Assembly (NCBI GenBank): GCA_023432465.1
Contig: JAEYUO010000059.1
Span: 1 to 11,511 of the forward strand
Source of the DNA: Planctomycetota bacterium
GTDB lineage: Bacteria > Planctomycetota > Phycisphaerae > Phycisphaerales > UBA1924
Length of the DNA stretch: 11,511 nucleotides
Reading direction: 5' to 3'
Each line of letters opens with the position of its first letter. Position 1 is the stretch's first letter. Positions 1-4,990 of this stretch are shown piece after piece. A program made the translations under genes and the position numbers. Below the pieces are notes generated by a model. The model saw only the letters and a program-made list of their open reading frames with translations, did no database searches and was not told the origin of the DNA.

Positions 1-47
1 TCTTCGCGCTCCACATCGGTCAGGTTCAAAGGTGCACGCGTGCTCAT
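1..47 (-). CDS. Partial transposase N-terminus, IS630-like (runs off window)
   Basis: Only about 15 codons are visible, reading M-S-T-R-A-P-L-N-L-T-D-V-E-R-E from an ATG at 47; the rest lies outside the window. A GGAG Shine-Dalgarno sits 7 nt upstream of the ATG (69-72 region on the minus strand), which supports a real start. The pattern of a short basic/Pro segment followed by L-x-L-T-D-x-E-R resembles the beginning of IS630-family transposases, where this leads into the helix-turn-helix that binds the element ends. That family match is recalled from general knowledge and rests on very few residues. Its context supports it: the gene points away from a truncated ATPase gene whose reading frame breaks about 75 nt upstream. 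It could instead be any short-start cytoplasmic protein. Confidence 0.4.
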   Translation of the reverse strand, partial: MSTRAPLNLTDVERE

Positions 48-50
48 CGT

Positions 51-76
51 TCGACTCCAGAGTACCCCGGAGTCGA
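51..76 (-). promoter_or_regulatory. Hairpin hiding the transposase ribosome binding site
   Basis: The perfect 8-bp inverted repeat TCGACTCC (51-58) / GGAGTCGA (69-76) has a 10-nt spacer. In the minus-strand mRNA the second arm contains the GGAG Shine-Dalgarno of the ORF starting at 47. A transcript entering from outside would therefore fold with its ribosome site closed. Such sequestration is known from several insertion sequences (IS10, IS50, IS30), where it limits expression from neighbouring promoters. The structure is seen in the sequence; its role is inferred. Confidence 0.45.
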
Positions 77-110
77 TACGCGCCCCCGCCCAACGCGGTT
101 GCGCCCTCTT

Positions 111-728
111 TCAGTTCACGACACTAGTAGATCGCCGTGGACTTACATAAAAGCACCCGGTCCGCCGCATCGATACTTTCGGCGACGCGAGTCGCGGCTT
201 ACCCGCTTGAGAACGTAGATTCGGCGACTCCGGCAAGTCAATGCTCATCTGAGTCTCTTCTACACCGTTCTCCCTCAAGAGAAGTCGACTTACGACAGGA
301 GATTGTCGTCCAGGTGCTTTGTAGTATAGATTCACACCATAGAACTGCTCGGCATCCGATTGCAATGTCTCCCTTGGGGGATACGAGAACGACATTCCGG
401 ATGGCGCTTCAGCTAAAGGCTCCAAATCGATTACGCCTTCAAGATCATCCTCCATGAACCGAATCGTCGGCCGTCGCGAGAGATTCATTTCGGGGAAGAA
501 TGCCCGAATCGCATCCGGTGCCTCAAGCTTGGGCTGTGGGAATTCTCGCCAGTACGCCAGCCGGGACAGTTGGCTGGCAGACCCACCGGTGAACGCCAGT
601 GAGGCTGCCTCAAGCACACTTGTCTTACCAGTGCCATTTTTGCCGACAAACACTGTCACCAGCCCCAACGGATCAATGCAGAGGTTGGAGAGAGACCGAA
701 ACTTGTCGATGAAAATCCATTGCACCAT
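111..728 (-). pseudogene. Truncated RecF/SMC-like AAA ATPase
   Basis: The 205-residue product starts M-V-Q-W-I-F-I-D-K-F-R-S-L, the beta-strand opening of RecF/SMC/OLD-type ABC ATPases that precedes the nucleotide-binding loop. Walker A is G29-K-N-G-T-G-K35-T36-S, fitting GxxxxGK[ST]. The residues after about 45 are a variable lobe. No ABC signature, Walker B Asp-Glu or switch His is present; in this family they lie in the C-terminal half, and whole proteins are usually 350-600 residues. The frame ends ...S-P-R-R-S-T-S-V-V-N just inside the presumed IS end, so the gene is most simply read as disrupted by insertion. Its bases are visibly AT-richer than the rest of the window, which suggests horizontal acquisition. 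Homologues are often parts of phage-defence or nuclease-coupled systems, but no partner gene is visible and function cannot be assigned. No clear Shine-Dalgarno precedes the ATG at 728. Confidence 0.7.
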
Positions 729-809
729 TTTGCGGCCAGTGTATCAATGTTCCTGCGGGTCTTCAGCGAGCAACTCCATTGGAATGCTAGGTGTTAAAGA
801 GTAGGGTCC

Positions 810-840
810 GGCAGGTGGCACGGTTCGGCGGGTGGCACGG
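810..840. repeat. Two-copy 14-bp direct repeat
   Basis: GGCAGGTGGCACGG (810-823) and GGCGGGTGGCACGG (827-840) differ at one base and lie 17 bp apart, start to start. They sit just upstream of the ATPase remnant and begin the repeat-rich non-coding stretch. They may be binding sites or debris of a dispersed repeat; nothing in the sequence decides. Confidence 0.5.
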
Positions 841-859
841 CCTCATCGCCTTGAAGTGC

Positions 860-983
860 CACGGGTCACGCCGAGTCTTCGAGGTGTGGCCCGTGCTGCC
901 TTCGCCTCGAATGCCCCATCGGGGGGACGGGGCGCAGGCTTGTAGCCAGTGGGGGGGCGGGTGCGCGAGCCACCATCGGTGGC
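860..983. repeat. Cluster of hairpin-forming repeats (REP-like)
   Basis: Four foldable units occur in 124 bp. Positions 860-872 pair with 883-895 as a 13-bp stem with a 10-nt loop; the two non-Watson-Crick positions (866:889 and 870:885) are both G-U wobbles if the plus strand is the RNA. Then follow CCCC-ATC-GGGG (914-924), GGCT-TGT-AGCC (937-947) and GCCACC-ATC-GGTGGC (969-983), each with a 3-nt loop. No ORF here has convincing coding features. The arrangement resembles dispersed palindromic intergenic elements of high-GC bacteria; copy number elsewhere in the genome is unknown. Confidence 0.5.
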
Positions 984-1056
984 GAGCGTAACCCGTGGGA
1001 AGCGCCCCCAACCCACCCCCTCTTCTGCCTTTGCCTTCCAGCCGGGCCACATTCGT

Positions 1057-1090
1057 CCCATCAGTCCTATCCGCCCCATCAGCCCTATCC
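1057..1090. repeat. 18-bp tandem repeat, two copies
   Basis: CCCATCAGTCCTATCC (1057-1072) is repeated as CCCATCAGCCCTATCC (1075-1090), 15 of 16 bases identical, with an 18-bp period. A degenerate pyrimidine-rich continuation follows to about 1100. It lies between the hairpin cluster and the promoter at 1153. No function is evident. Confidence 0.6.
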
Positions 1091-1152
1091 CCCTACCCAC
1101 CAACCACTTACAACGTTCTCCACCAGCCCTCCCAAAATCCTAAAAATACCCC

Positions 1153-1183
1153 TTGACACCGACCCGTCCATACACCATACTCT
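1153..1183 (+). promoter_or_regulatory. Sigma70-like promoter, plus strand
   Basis: A perfect -35 TTGACA (1153-1158) is followed after 17 nt by CATACT (1176-1181); TACTCT at 1178-1183 is the alternative -10 with a 19-nt spacer. Its layout resembles the promoter at 3779-3806, which shares TTGAC, an internal CCGTCCA and TACTCT. It points towards the 28-codon ORF at 1193 and runs convergent with the gene ending at 1315. Start of transcription would fall near 1188-1190. Confidence 0.5.
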
Positions 1184-1192
1184 CCCCGCCAC

Positions 1193-1279
1193 ATGCTGCT
1201 CAACGGGGAACACAACTTCGCCCACAACCTCCCCACCACCGCCGCCGCCGCCGCCCCGTTCCTCGGTGCCGCTTCATGA
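1193..1279 (+). CDS. Possible leaderless 28-residue peptide
   Basis: An ATG at 1193 opens a 28-codon frame beginning M-L-L-N-G-E-H-N-F-A-H-N-L-P, followed by T-T and five Ala encoded by a (GCC)5 run, and ending P-F-L-G-A-A-S. It has no Shine-Dalgarno, but the ATG lies only about 10 nt after the -10 element of a strong predicted promoter, so the mRNA would be almost leaderless. I recognise no family. The short GC-rich frame could occur by chance, and the promoter may instead make a non-coding RNA antisense to the 3' end of the 1315-2301 gene; no terminator is visible after 1279. Confidence 0.25.
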   Translation: MLLNGEHNFAHNLPTTAAAAAPFLGAAS

Positions 1280-1314
1280 ACGCTGCATCGAGATCCGGAG
1301 TGCTGCTCGCCGAT

Positions 1315-2301
1315 TCATCGACCCGCGGATGCTCGCCGTCTCCGCGCCATCGCGCCCGCCGCGCCGATGGCCAGCAGCGCAGCCGCCGAAGGCCCGGGGA
1401 TCTGGACGACACGGAAGCCGAAGAAGTTAAGCACTTGCGCTGCGCCGTTGAGGTCGCGGGCGGTGGCCCGCAGGCTCTCGACGGTGCTGTCGAACGACCC
1501 GCCTCGGAGGCCGCGAAGGGAACCGAAGCGGATCGCTTCGTTCAACTCCCACACGTTCCCGCCCATGTCGAACGTGCCGTTGGAGTTCGCCGCGTACGTG
1601 CCGACGGGCGTGGTGTTGTTGATGCCGCTGCCGAAGAAGTTCGCCTGCGCGGTGGTGGGCACCGCGTTGCTCGACGTCGGGTACAGCCAGTAGTTGTCTG
1701 CGTCGCCGCCCGCGCTCGCGGGCTGGAAGTACGCCGCCTTGTACCACTCGTCCTCGCTGGTCACGGCCCACTGCCAGCCGGCGTTGCGGGTAATGGTGTT
1801 GGCGCTGATGCCGCCGGGGGTGAGCGTGTACGCGCCGTTCTCGGTGGTGCTGCTGTTCTGCGGGCCCGTGGGCTGGCCGTTGTGCAGCCAGTTGGCGAAC
1901 CGTGCCGCATCCCAGAACGAGACGTAGTGCACCGGGTTGTTGGCCCGGCCGCTCACGGTGCTGTACGTGTACGACCCAGGCGAGCCCGAGCGGGTGATCC
2001 CGCCGATCGAGCCGGCCATGCTCGTGTTGTACAGGTTGAACGTGTCCGTCGCGGCGACGGCGTTGAGGAACACGGCGTACTGGGCATTGGTCACCTCGGT
2101 TTGCCCGATGTTGTACGTGTACGCCACCGCGCCGAAGTTCTGTACGCCCGGGGTGAACTGGTCACCATCGCTCGGGTCCGCCTCGTTGCCGGGGTGGCCG
2201 ATCGGCACGGTGGGGATGGTGATCTGGGCCATGGCCGATGTGCCCGCCAGACCGGTGACGGCCGCAATCGCGGCCACTCTGATGAAGGACTTCGCGGACA
2301 T
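1315..2301 (-). CDS. Secreted SUMF1/FGE-fold protein lacking catalytic Cys, PEP-CTERM anchored
   Basis: The 328-residue product has a signal peptide (M-S-A-K-S-F-I-R-V then a hydrophobic core, likely cut after A-M-A at 25). The formylglycine-generating-enzyme (sulfatase-modifying factor) fold spans about 60-299: E-V-T-N-A-Q-Y (69-75), V-S-F-W-D-A-A-R-F-A-N-W-L (127-139), S-E-D-E-W-Y-K-A-A-Y (182-191), D-M-G-G-N-V-W-E (245-252), R-G-G-S-F-D-S (266-272) and G-F-R-V-V (295-299). Genuine FGEs have two active-site cysteines just after the G-G-S-F motif; here that segment reads D-S-T-V-E-S and the whole protein contains no Cys. It should therefore be a non-catalytic binding or structural module rather than a sulfatase maturase. 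The tail is I-P-G-P-S-A-A-A-L-L-A-I-G, a short hydrophobic stretch, then R-R-R-R and A-S-A-G-R: a PEP-CTERM sorting signal for exosortase-dependent surface attachment. The start is fixed by GAGGAG 8 nt upstream. A close paralogue follows upstream at 2635-3582. The ligand is unknown. Confidence 0.88.
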   Translation of the reverse strand: MSAKSFIRVAAIAAVTGLAGTSAMAQITIPTVPIGHPGNEADPSDGDQFTPGVQNFGAVAYTYNIGQTEVTNAQYAVFLNAVAATDTFNLYNTSMAGSIGGITRSGSPGSYTYSTVSGRANNPVHYVSFWDAARFANWLHNGQPTGPQNSSTTENGAYTLTPGGISANTITRNAGWQWAVTSEDEWYKAAYFQPASAGGDADNYWLYPTSSNAVPTTAQANFFGSGINNTTPVGTYAANSNGTFDMGGNVWELNEAIRFGSLRGLRGGSFDSTVESLRATARDLNGAAQVLNFFGFRVVQIPGPSAAALLAIGAAGAMARRRRASAGR

Positions 2302-2303
2302 GA

Positions 2304-2330
2304 GAGAGACTCCTCGTCGTTGTGTCTCTC
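2304..2330 (-). promoter_or_regulatory. Hairpin around the ribosome binding site of 1315-2301
   Basis: A 7-bp perfect inverted repeat, GAGAGAC (2304-2310) / GTCTCTC (2324-2330), encloses 13 nt. In the minus-strand mRNA most of the GAGGAG Shine-Dalgarno (2310-2315) lies in the loop, its last G in the stem, and the stem ends 2 nt before the ATG. It could expose or restrain ribosome binding; direction of effect is not inferable. Confidence 0.4.
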
Positions 2331-2383
2331 CTCGGGCTGCCGCCTCAACAATGCCGAATCACGGCCACGAGGCCGCATCGCAG

Positions 2384-2413
2384 ATTTTACCACAAGACCC
2401 CCCCGATTTTCAA
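2384..2413 (-). promoter_or_regulatory. Predicted promoter of the 1315-2301 gene
   Basis: On the minus strand TTGAAA (2408-2413) is followed after 18 nt by TAAAAT (2384-2389). Both match the sigma70 consensus well against a GC-rich background. The leader would be about 75 nt. It lies in the 333-bp gap between the two paralogues, suggesting that each has its own promoter. Confidence 0.5.
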
Positions 2414-2512
2414 CGGTGTTTTCGTGAAGATTCGCACGGGAACATTGAGTCACGTGAAGATGGGGGCTTTGGATGATCTTCCGCAGGCTTGCGGGTCTTG
2501 GGATTGATCAGA

Positions 2513-2552
2513 GGTCACCGGGTCGGTACCGGGCCGCTGAGAAGTGACCCGG
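2513..2552. repeat. Compound dyad in the gap between the two FGE-like genes
   Basis: GGTCAC (2513-2518) faces GTGACC (2544-2549), CCGGGTC (2518-2524) faces GACCCGG (2546-2552), and a self-complementary CGGTACCG (2524-2531) lies between. The overlapping arms allow alternative pairings. It lies upstream of the promoter at 2384-2413 and downstream of the 2635-3582 gene, so it may be an operator or part of a read-through structure. No function can be assigned. Confidence 0.25.
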
Positions 2553-2587
2553 CAGAGATTCCTTGTTTCACCAGCGCTGCAAATCGG

Positions 2588-2616
2588 CCCCCGCGCCGGA
2601 AGCAAGGGTGCGGGGG
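2588..2616 (-). terminator. Weak candidate terminator after the 2635-3582 gene
   Basis: The 7-bp GC stem CCCCCGC (2588-2594) / GCGGGGG (2610-2616) with a 15-nt loop begins about 20 nt after the stop codon of the upstream gene. On the minus strand it is followed only by C-C-G-A-T-T-T-G, so the U-tract is very poor. Confidence 0.2.
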
Positions 2617-2634
2617 GTGGGCCCGTCGCCCGGC

Positions 2635-3582
2635 TCACCGCCGGCGCCGCATCGCGCCCATTCCGCCGATCGCCAGCAGCGCAGCCGCCGAAGGCCCCGG
2701 AATCTGCACCACGCGGAAGCCCACCTGCTCGCGCTCCGTGAACGGCGGCGGCGTATACGCGTTTGCCGGCGTCAGCCACCCGGCGATGTTGTCAAACGCC
2801 CCGCCCCACAGCGGGCCGCGAACGATCGGCGCAAGGAGGGTCTCGCTCCATTCATACACATTCCCCGCCATGTCGTACGCACCGTAGTAGTTCGCCGCAT
2901 AGGAGCCCACCGCCGTCGTGTTCACGATCCCCGCCGGCACATAGTTCGCCTGCCCGCCCGTCGGCGCCGTGTTGCTCGATGTCGGATACAGCCAGTAGTC
3001 GTCCGCATCGCCCCCCTGGCTCGCCGGCTGGTGATACGCCGCCTTGTACCACTCGTCGGAACTGCTCACCGCCCACTGCCAGTTGGCGTTGCGCATCACC
3101 GAGTTCGCGGCGATCCCCGCGGGAGTCAGCGTGTACGCACCATTCTCAGTCGTGCTGTTGTCCTGCGGGCCGAACGGCTGCCCGTTGTGCAGCCAGTTGG
3201 CAAACCGCGCCGCATCCCAGAAGCTCACGAAGTTCACCGGGTGGTTCTCGCGGCCCGAAACCGTCGAGTACGAGAACGCGCCGATGGGCCCCGATCGCGT
3301 GATGCCGCCAAAGCTGCCCCCCATGGCCAAGTTGTACAAGCTGTTCGTGTCGTCCCACGCGACCGAGTTGAGGAACTCGGTGTACTGCGCGTTGGTGACC
3401 TCGGTGGCGCCGATGTTGTACACGTACCCGACCCCGCCGAACGGGCCGTTCACCGTGGCCTCGGGCGCGTTGCCGATGTTGCCGACCGGAACCGTCGGGA
3501 TGGTGATCCCAAAGGCCGCCCCGGCGCCCATGGAACCAACGGCCGCAAGCGCAGCCACCGCATGAACACGCTTCGTCGTCAC
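2635..3582 (-). CDS. Second Cys-free SUMF1/FGE-fold PEP-CTERM protein
   Basis: A GTG start at 3582 is chosen because GGAGGAG (3590-3596) lies 7 nt upstream and the product then opens with a clean signal peptide (V-T-T-K-R-V-H-A-V-A-A-L..., cut near 25). An in-frame ATG at 3690 would place the coding start on top of the predicted -35 box and add a non-signal segment. The 315-residue protein has the FGE fold at about 50-292: E-V-T-N-A-Q-Y (61-67), F-V-S-F-W-D-A-A-R-F-A-N-W-L (118-131), S-S-D-E-W-Y-K-A-A-Y (174-183), Y-D-M-A-G-N-V-Y-E-W-S-E (236-247), W-G-G-A-F-D-N (259-265). It has no cysteine, so both FGE catalytic thiols are absent. The end is P-G-P-S-A-A-A-L-L-A-I-G then M-R-R-R-R, a PEP-CTERM anchor. 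More than half of its aligned residues match the 1315-2301 product, with the same motif order, pointing to tandem duplication. The C-terminal lobe around the former active site differs most, which could mean different ligands. Confidence 0.87.
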   Translation of the reverse strand: MTTKRVHAVAALAAVGSMGAGAAFGITIPTVPVGNIGNAPEATVNGPFGGVGYVYNIGATEVTNAQYTEFLNSVAWDDTNSLYNLAMGGSFGGITRSGPIGAFSYSTVSGRENHPVNFVSFWDAARFANWLHNGQPFGPQDNSTTENGAYTLTPAGIAANSVMRNANWQWAVSSSDEWYKAAYHQPASQGGDADDYWLYPTSSNTAPTGGQANYVPAGIVNTTAVGSYAANYYGAYDMAGNVYEWSETLLAPIVRGPLWGGAFDNIAGWLTPANAYTPPPFTEREQVGFRVVQIPGPSAAALLAIGGMGAMRRRR

Positions 3583-3598
3583 AGTCTCTCTCCTCCGC

Positions 3599-3643
3599 GG
3601 GCTTTCGCCCACGATCTCCTCAACGCAGCGCGAAAGCGCTGCG
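3599..3643 (-). promoter_or_regulatory. Two hairpins in the 5' leader of the 2635-3582 gene
   Basis: On the minus-strand mRNA the first hairpin is CGCAGCGC-UUUC-GCGCUGCG (3643 down to 3624), an 8-bp perfect stem. The second is GGGC-GAAA-GCCC (3610 down to 3599), a 4-bp stem closed by a GNRA tetraloop, ending 2 nt before the GGAGGAG ribosome site. They could stabilise the message or control translation. No known riboswitch pattern is recognised. Confidence 0.4.
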
Positions 3644-3655
3644 CGGTCCGCCACC

Positions 3656-3683
3656 AAGGTACCTCCGCCCCGGACTTTGTCAA
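3656..3683 (-). promoter_or_regulatory. Predicted promoter of the 2635-3582 gene
   Basis: On the minus strand a perfect TTGACA (3678-3683) is followed after 16 nt by TACCTT (3656-3661), a moderate -10. The leader would be about 65 nt and would contain both hairpins described for this interval. Confidence 0.45.
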
Positions 3684-3778
3684 CGGCCATCCCGCCTCTC
3701 GCGCCGGCCTAGCGCGAAGATGGGCAGCTTGCCGCGCCCCTCTCCCGCCCATTTCCCTTCAGATTCCTCCCGAATCGC

Positions 3779-3806
3779 TTGACTGGCCAACCCCGTCCAG
3801 TACTCT
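3779..3806 (+). promoter_or_regulatory. Predicted promoter of the HAF-repeat gene
   Basis: TTGACT (3779-3784) is followed after 16 nt by TACTCT (3801-3806), about 95 nt upstream of the ATG at 3902. Its layout matches the promoter at 1153-1183. It is divergent from the promoter at 3656-3683, so the 319-bp gap between the two genes contains both promoters. Confidence 0.45.
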
Positions 3807-3901
3807 GAATCCGGAGAGTTGACGGCTCGGGCGCACCCATCGCGGGCGCGCCCGGCCCGTTCCACATCGCACACCGAAAGGCGTGCAAGAGAGAGACCCC
3901 C

Positions 3902-4975
3902 ATGCCCACCCGACGTGCCGCCGTCGCCGCGATCGTCCTTTCCACAGGCCTCGCCGCCCACTCCGCCCACGCACAGTGGACGGTCACCAACTTCCACCCC
4001 GCCGGCCCCGCGGCCTCCCAACTCCGCGATACCAGCGCAACCCACCAGGTCGGCCAGACAACCGTCGGCGGCATCATCCACGCCGCGCTCTGGTCCGGTT
4101 CCGCCGCTTCGCACATCGATCTCCATCCCGCGGGCGCAACCGACTCCCACGCATGGATGGTCTCCGGTCTCCAGCAGGTCGGCCAGGCACGCATCGGCGG
4201 AGAGTTGCAGGCCTCCCTCTGGACAGGTTCCGCGGCATCGTTCATCAATCTCAACCCCGCCGGTGCAACCGCTTCCGTCGCCTTCGGCGTGCGCGACGGC
4301 GTGCAGGTCGGCCACGCCAGCATCGCGGGTGTCACCAGCGCGGGCATCTGGACCGGTTCCGCCGCGTCCTTCGTCAACATCCACCCCGCGGGCGCAACCA
4401 ACTCCATCGCCTATGCAACCGATGCCGGCCAGCAGGTCGGTCAGGCTGCGATCGGCGGCGTCACACGCGCCAGCCTCTGGTCGGGTTCCGCGGCCTCATT
4501 TGTGGACCTGAACCCCGCGGGCGCAACCGCTTCTTTCGCCTACGGCATCGACGATGGCCAGCAAGTCGGCCGCGCACTCATCGGCGGCATCGATCATGCC
4601 GCCCTTTGGTCCGGTTCGGCCGCTTCGTTCATCGACCTGCATCCCGCGGGCTCCAACCAGTCTCGAGCTGTCGATGTCGCCGGAGGCTGGCAGGCCGGCT
4701 ACGCACGGTTCGGCGCGGTCGAGCGTGCATCGCTCTGGAACTCAAGCGCGGACTCGTGGGAGGACCTCTCCCTCGCCCTTACCGGCTCCTGGGGCTTGAC
4801 GATCGCGTACGGTGTCTGGCTCGAAGGAACAACCCTCTCGGTTGCCGGATGGGGCTTCAACAACGACACCCAGCGCAACGAAGCCCTGCTCTGGACCCGC
4901 GAGATCCCCTCGCCCGGCCCAGCCGCGCTGCTCGCCCTCGCGGGCATGACCGCCTTCTCCCGTCGCCGGCGCTGA
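3902..4975 (+). CDS. Secreted HAF-like repeat protein with PEP-CTERM anchor
   Basis: The 357-residue product has a signal peptide (M-P-T-R-R-A-A-V-A-A-I..., likely cut after S-A-H-A at 24). Residues 63-277 form five tandem repeats of exactly 43 residues with the consensus L-W-[ST]-G-S-A-A-S-F-x-[DN]-L-x-P-A-G-A-T-x-S-x-A-x...G-x-Q-V-G-x-A-x-I-G-G. A degenerate half-unit precedes them and a diverged one follows to about 330. The alternation of x-V-G-x-A and A-x-L-W fits the HAF family of extracellular repeats, which probably build a beta-rich, propeller-like structure. The tail is P-S-P-G-P-A-A-L-L-A-L-A-G-M, a short hydrophobic segment and R-R-R-R, a PEP-CTERM signal. There are no cysteines and no catalytic motif. 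A purine-rich A-G-A-G-A-G-A lies about 6 nt before the ATG. It is divergent from two other PEP-CTERM genes, so it is probably a surface or matrix protein. Its binding partner is unknown. Confidence 0.85.
   Translation: MPTRRAAVAAIVLSTGLAAHSAHAQWTVTNFHPAGPAASQLRDTSATHQVGQTTVGGIIHAALWSGSAASHIDLHPAGATDSHAWMVSGLQQVGQARIGGELQASLWTGSAASFINLNPAGATASVAFGVRDGVQVGHASIAGVTSAGIWTGSAASFVNIHPAGATNSIAYATDAGQQVGQAAIGGVTRASLWSGSAASFVDLNPAGATASFAYGIDDGQQVGRALIGGIDHAALWSGSAASFIDLHPAGSNQSRAVDVAGGWQAGYARFGAVERASLWNSSADSWEDLSLALTGSWGLTIAYGVWLEGTTLSVAGWGFNNDTQRNEALLWTREIPSPGPAALLALAGMTAFSRRRR
4088..4732 (+). repeat. Five tandem 129-bp repeats inside the HAF-like gene
   Basis: Units start at the Leu-Trp codons at 4088, 4217, 4346, 4475 and 4604, each 129 bp long, without a single-codon length change. 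Segments such as GGTTCCGC and CCCGCGGGCGCAACC recur nearly unchanged, whereas the loop around A-x-x-x-x-x-G varies. This indicates recent expansion or gene conversion. The repeats also create long open frames on the opposite strand that are not genes. Confidence 0.85.
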
Positions 4976-4990
4976 TCGACTCCGCAAGCC

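Larger units (their letters stand above)
1..126 (-). mobile_element. Probable left end of an IS630-type insertion sequence
   Basis: The proposed element end runs from about 124 leftwards. It begins G-T-G-T-C-G-T-G-A-A-C-T-G on the minus strand directly after a TA dinucleotide (125-126), the target that IS630/mariner elements duplicate. Between this end and the transposase ATG lies an 8-bp perfect inverted repeat that covers the ribosome binding site. The truncated ATPase reading frame enters the segment and meets a stop at 111-113, only about 14 nt inside. The right end and the second TA are outside the window, so the boundary is inferred. Confidence 0.35.

Noticed and set aside
137..804. Plus-strand open frames opposite the ATPase remnant
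   Set aside because: No recognisable motif; the minus frame has a clear Walker A and the strand pattern of a RecF-like N-terminus.
729..1314. CRISPR array or tRNA/rRNA gene in the repeat-rich gap
   Set aside because: Repeats are too few and unequal for CRISPR, and no cloverleaf, CCA end or rRNA-like segment is visible.
1153..2427. A 424-codon plus-strand open frame starting at the TTG of the -35 box
   Set aside because: It is Arg/Val-rich shadow of the minus-strand FGE-like gene, whose signal peptide, domain motifs and ribosome site are all clear.
2481..2494. Small hairpin CCGCA-GGCT-TGCGG as terminator of the 2635-3582 gene
   Set aside because: Only five base pairs and no T-run after it on the minus strand; it also lies about 140 nt past the stop.
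3583..3690. Upstream ATG start (3690) for the second FGE-like gene
   Set aside because: The ATG overlaps a consensus -35 box, the extra 36 residues are not a signal peptide, and the GTG at 3582 has an excellent ribosome site.
2563..3822. A 419-codon plus-strand open frame over the second FGE-like gene
   Set aside because: Arg/His/Pro-rich with no domain pattern; antisense to a well-supported gene.
3680..4407. Two long minus-strand open frames of over 230 codons opposite the HAF-like gene
   Set aside because: They mirror the 129-bp repeats of the plus-strand gene, show only repeat-derived low-complexity patterns, and lack a start signal. GC-rich codon use keeps the opposite frames open.
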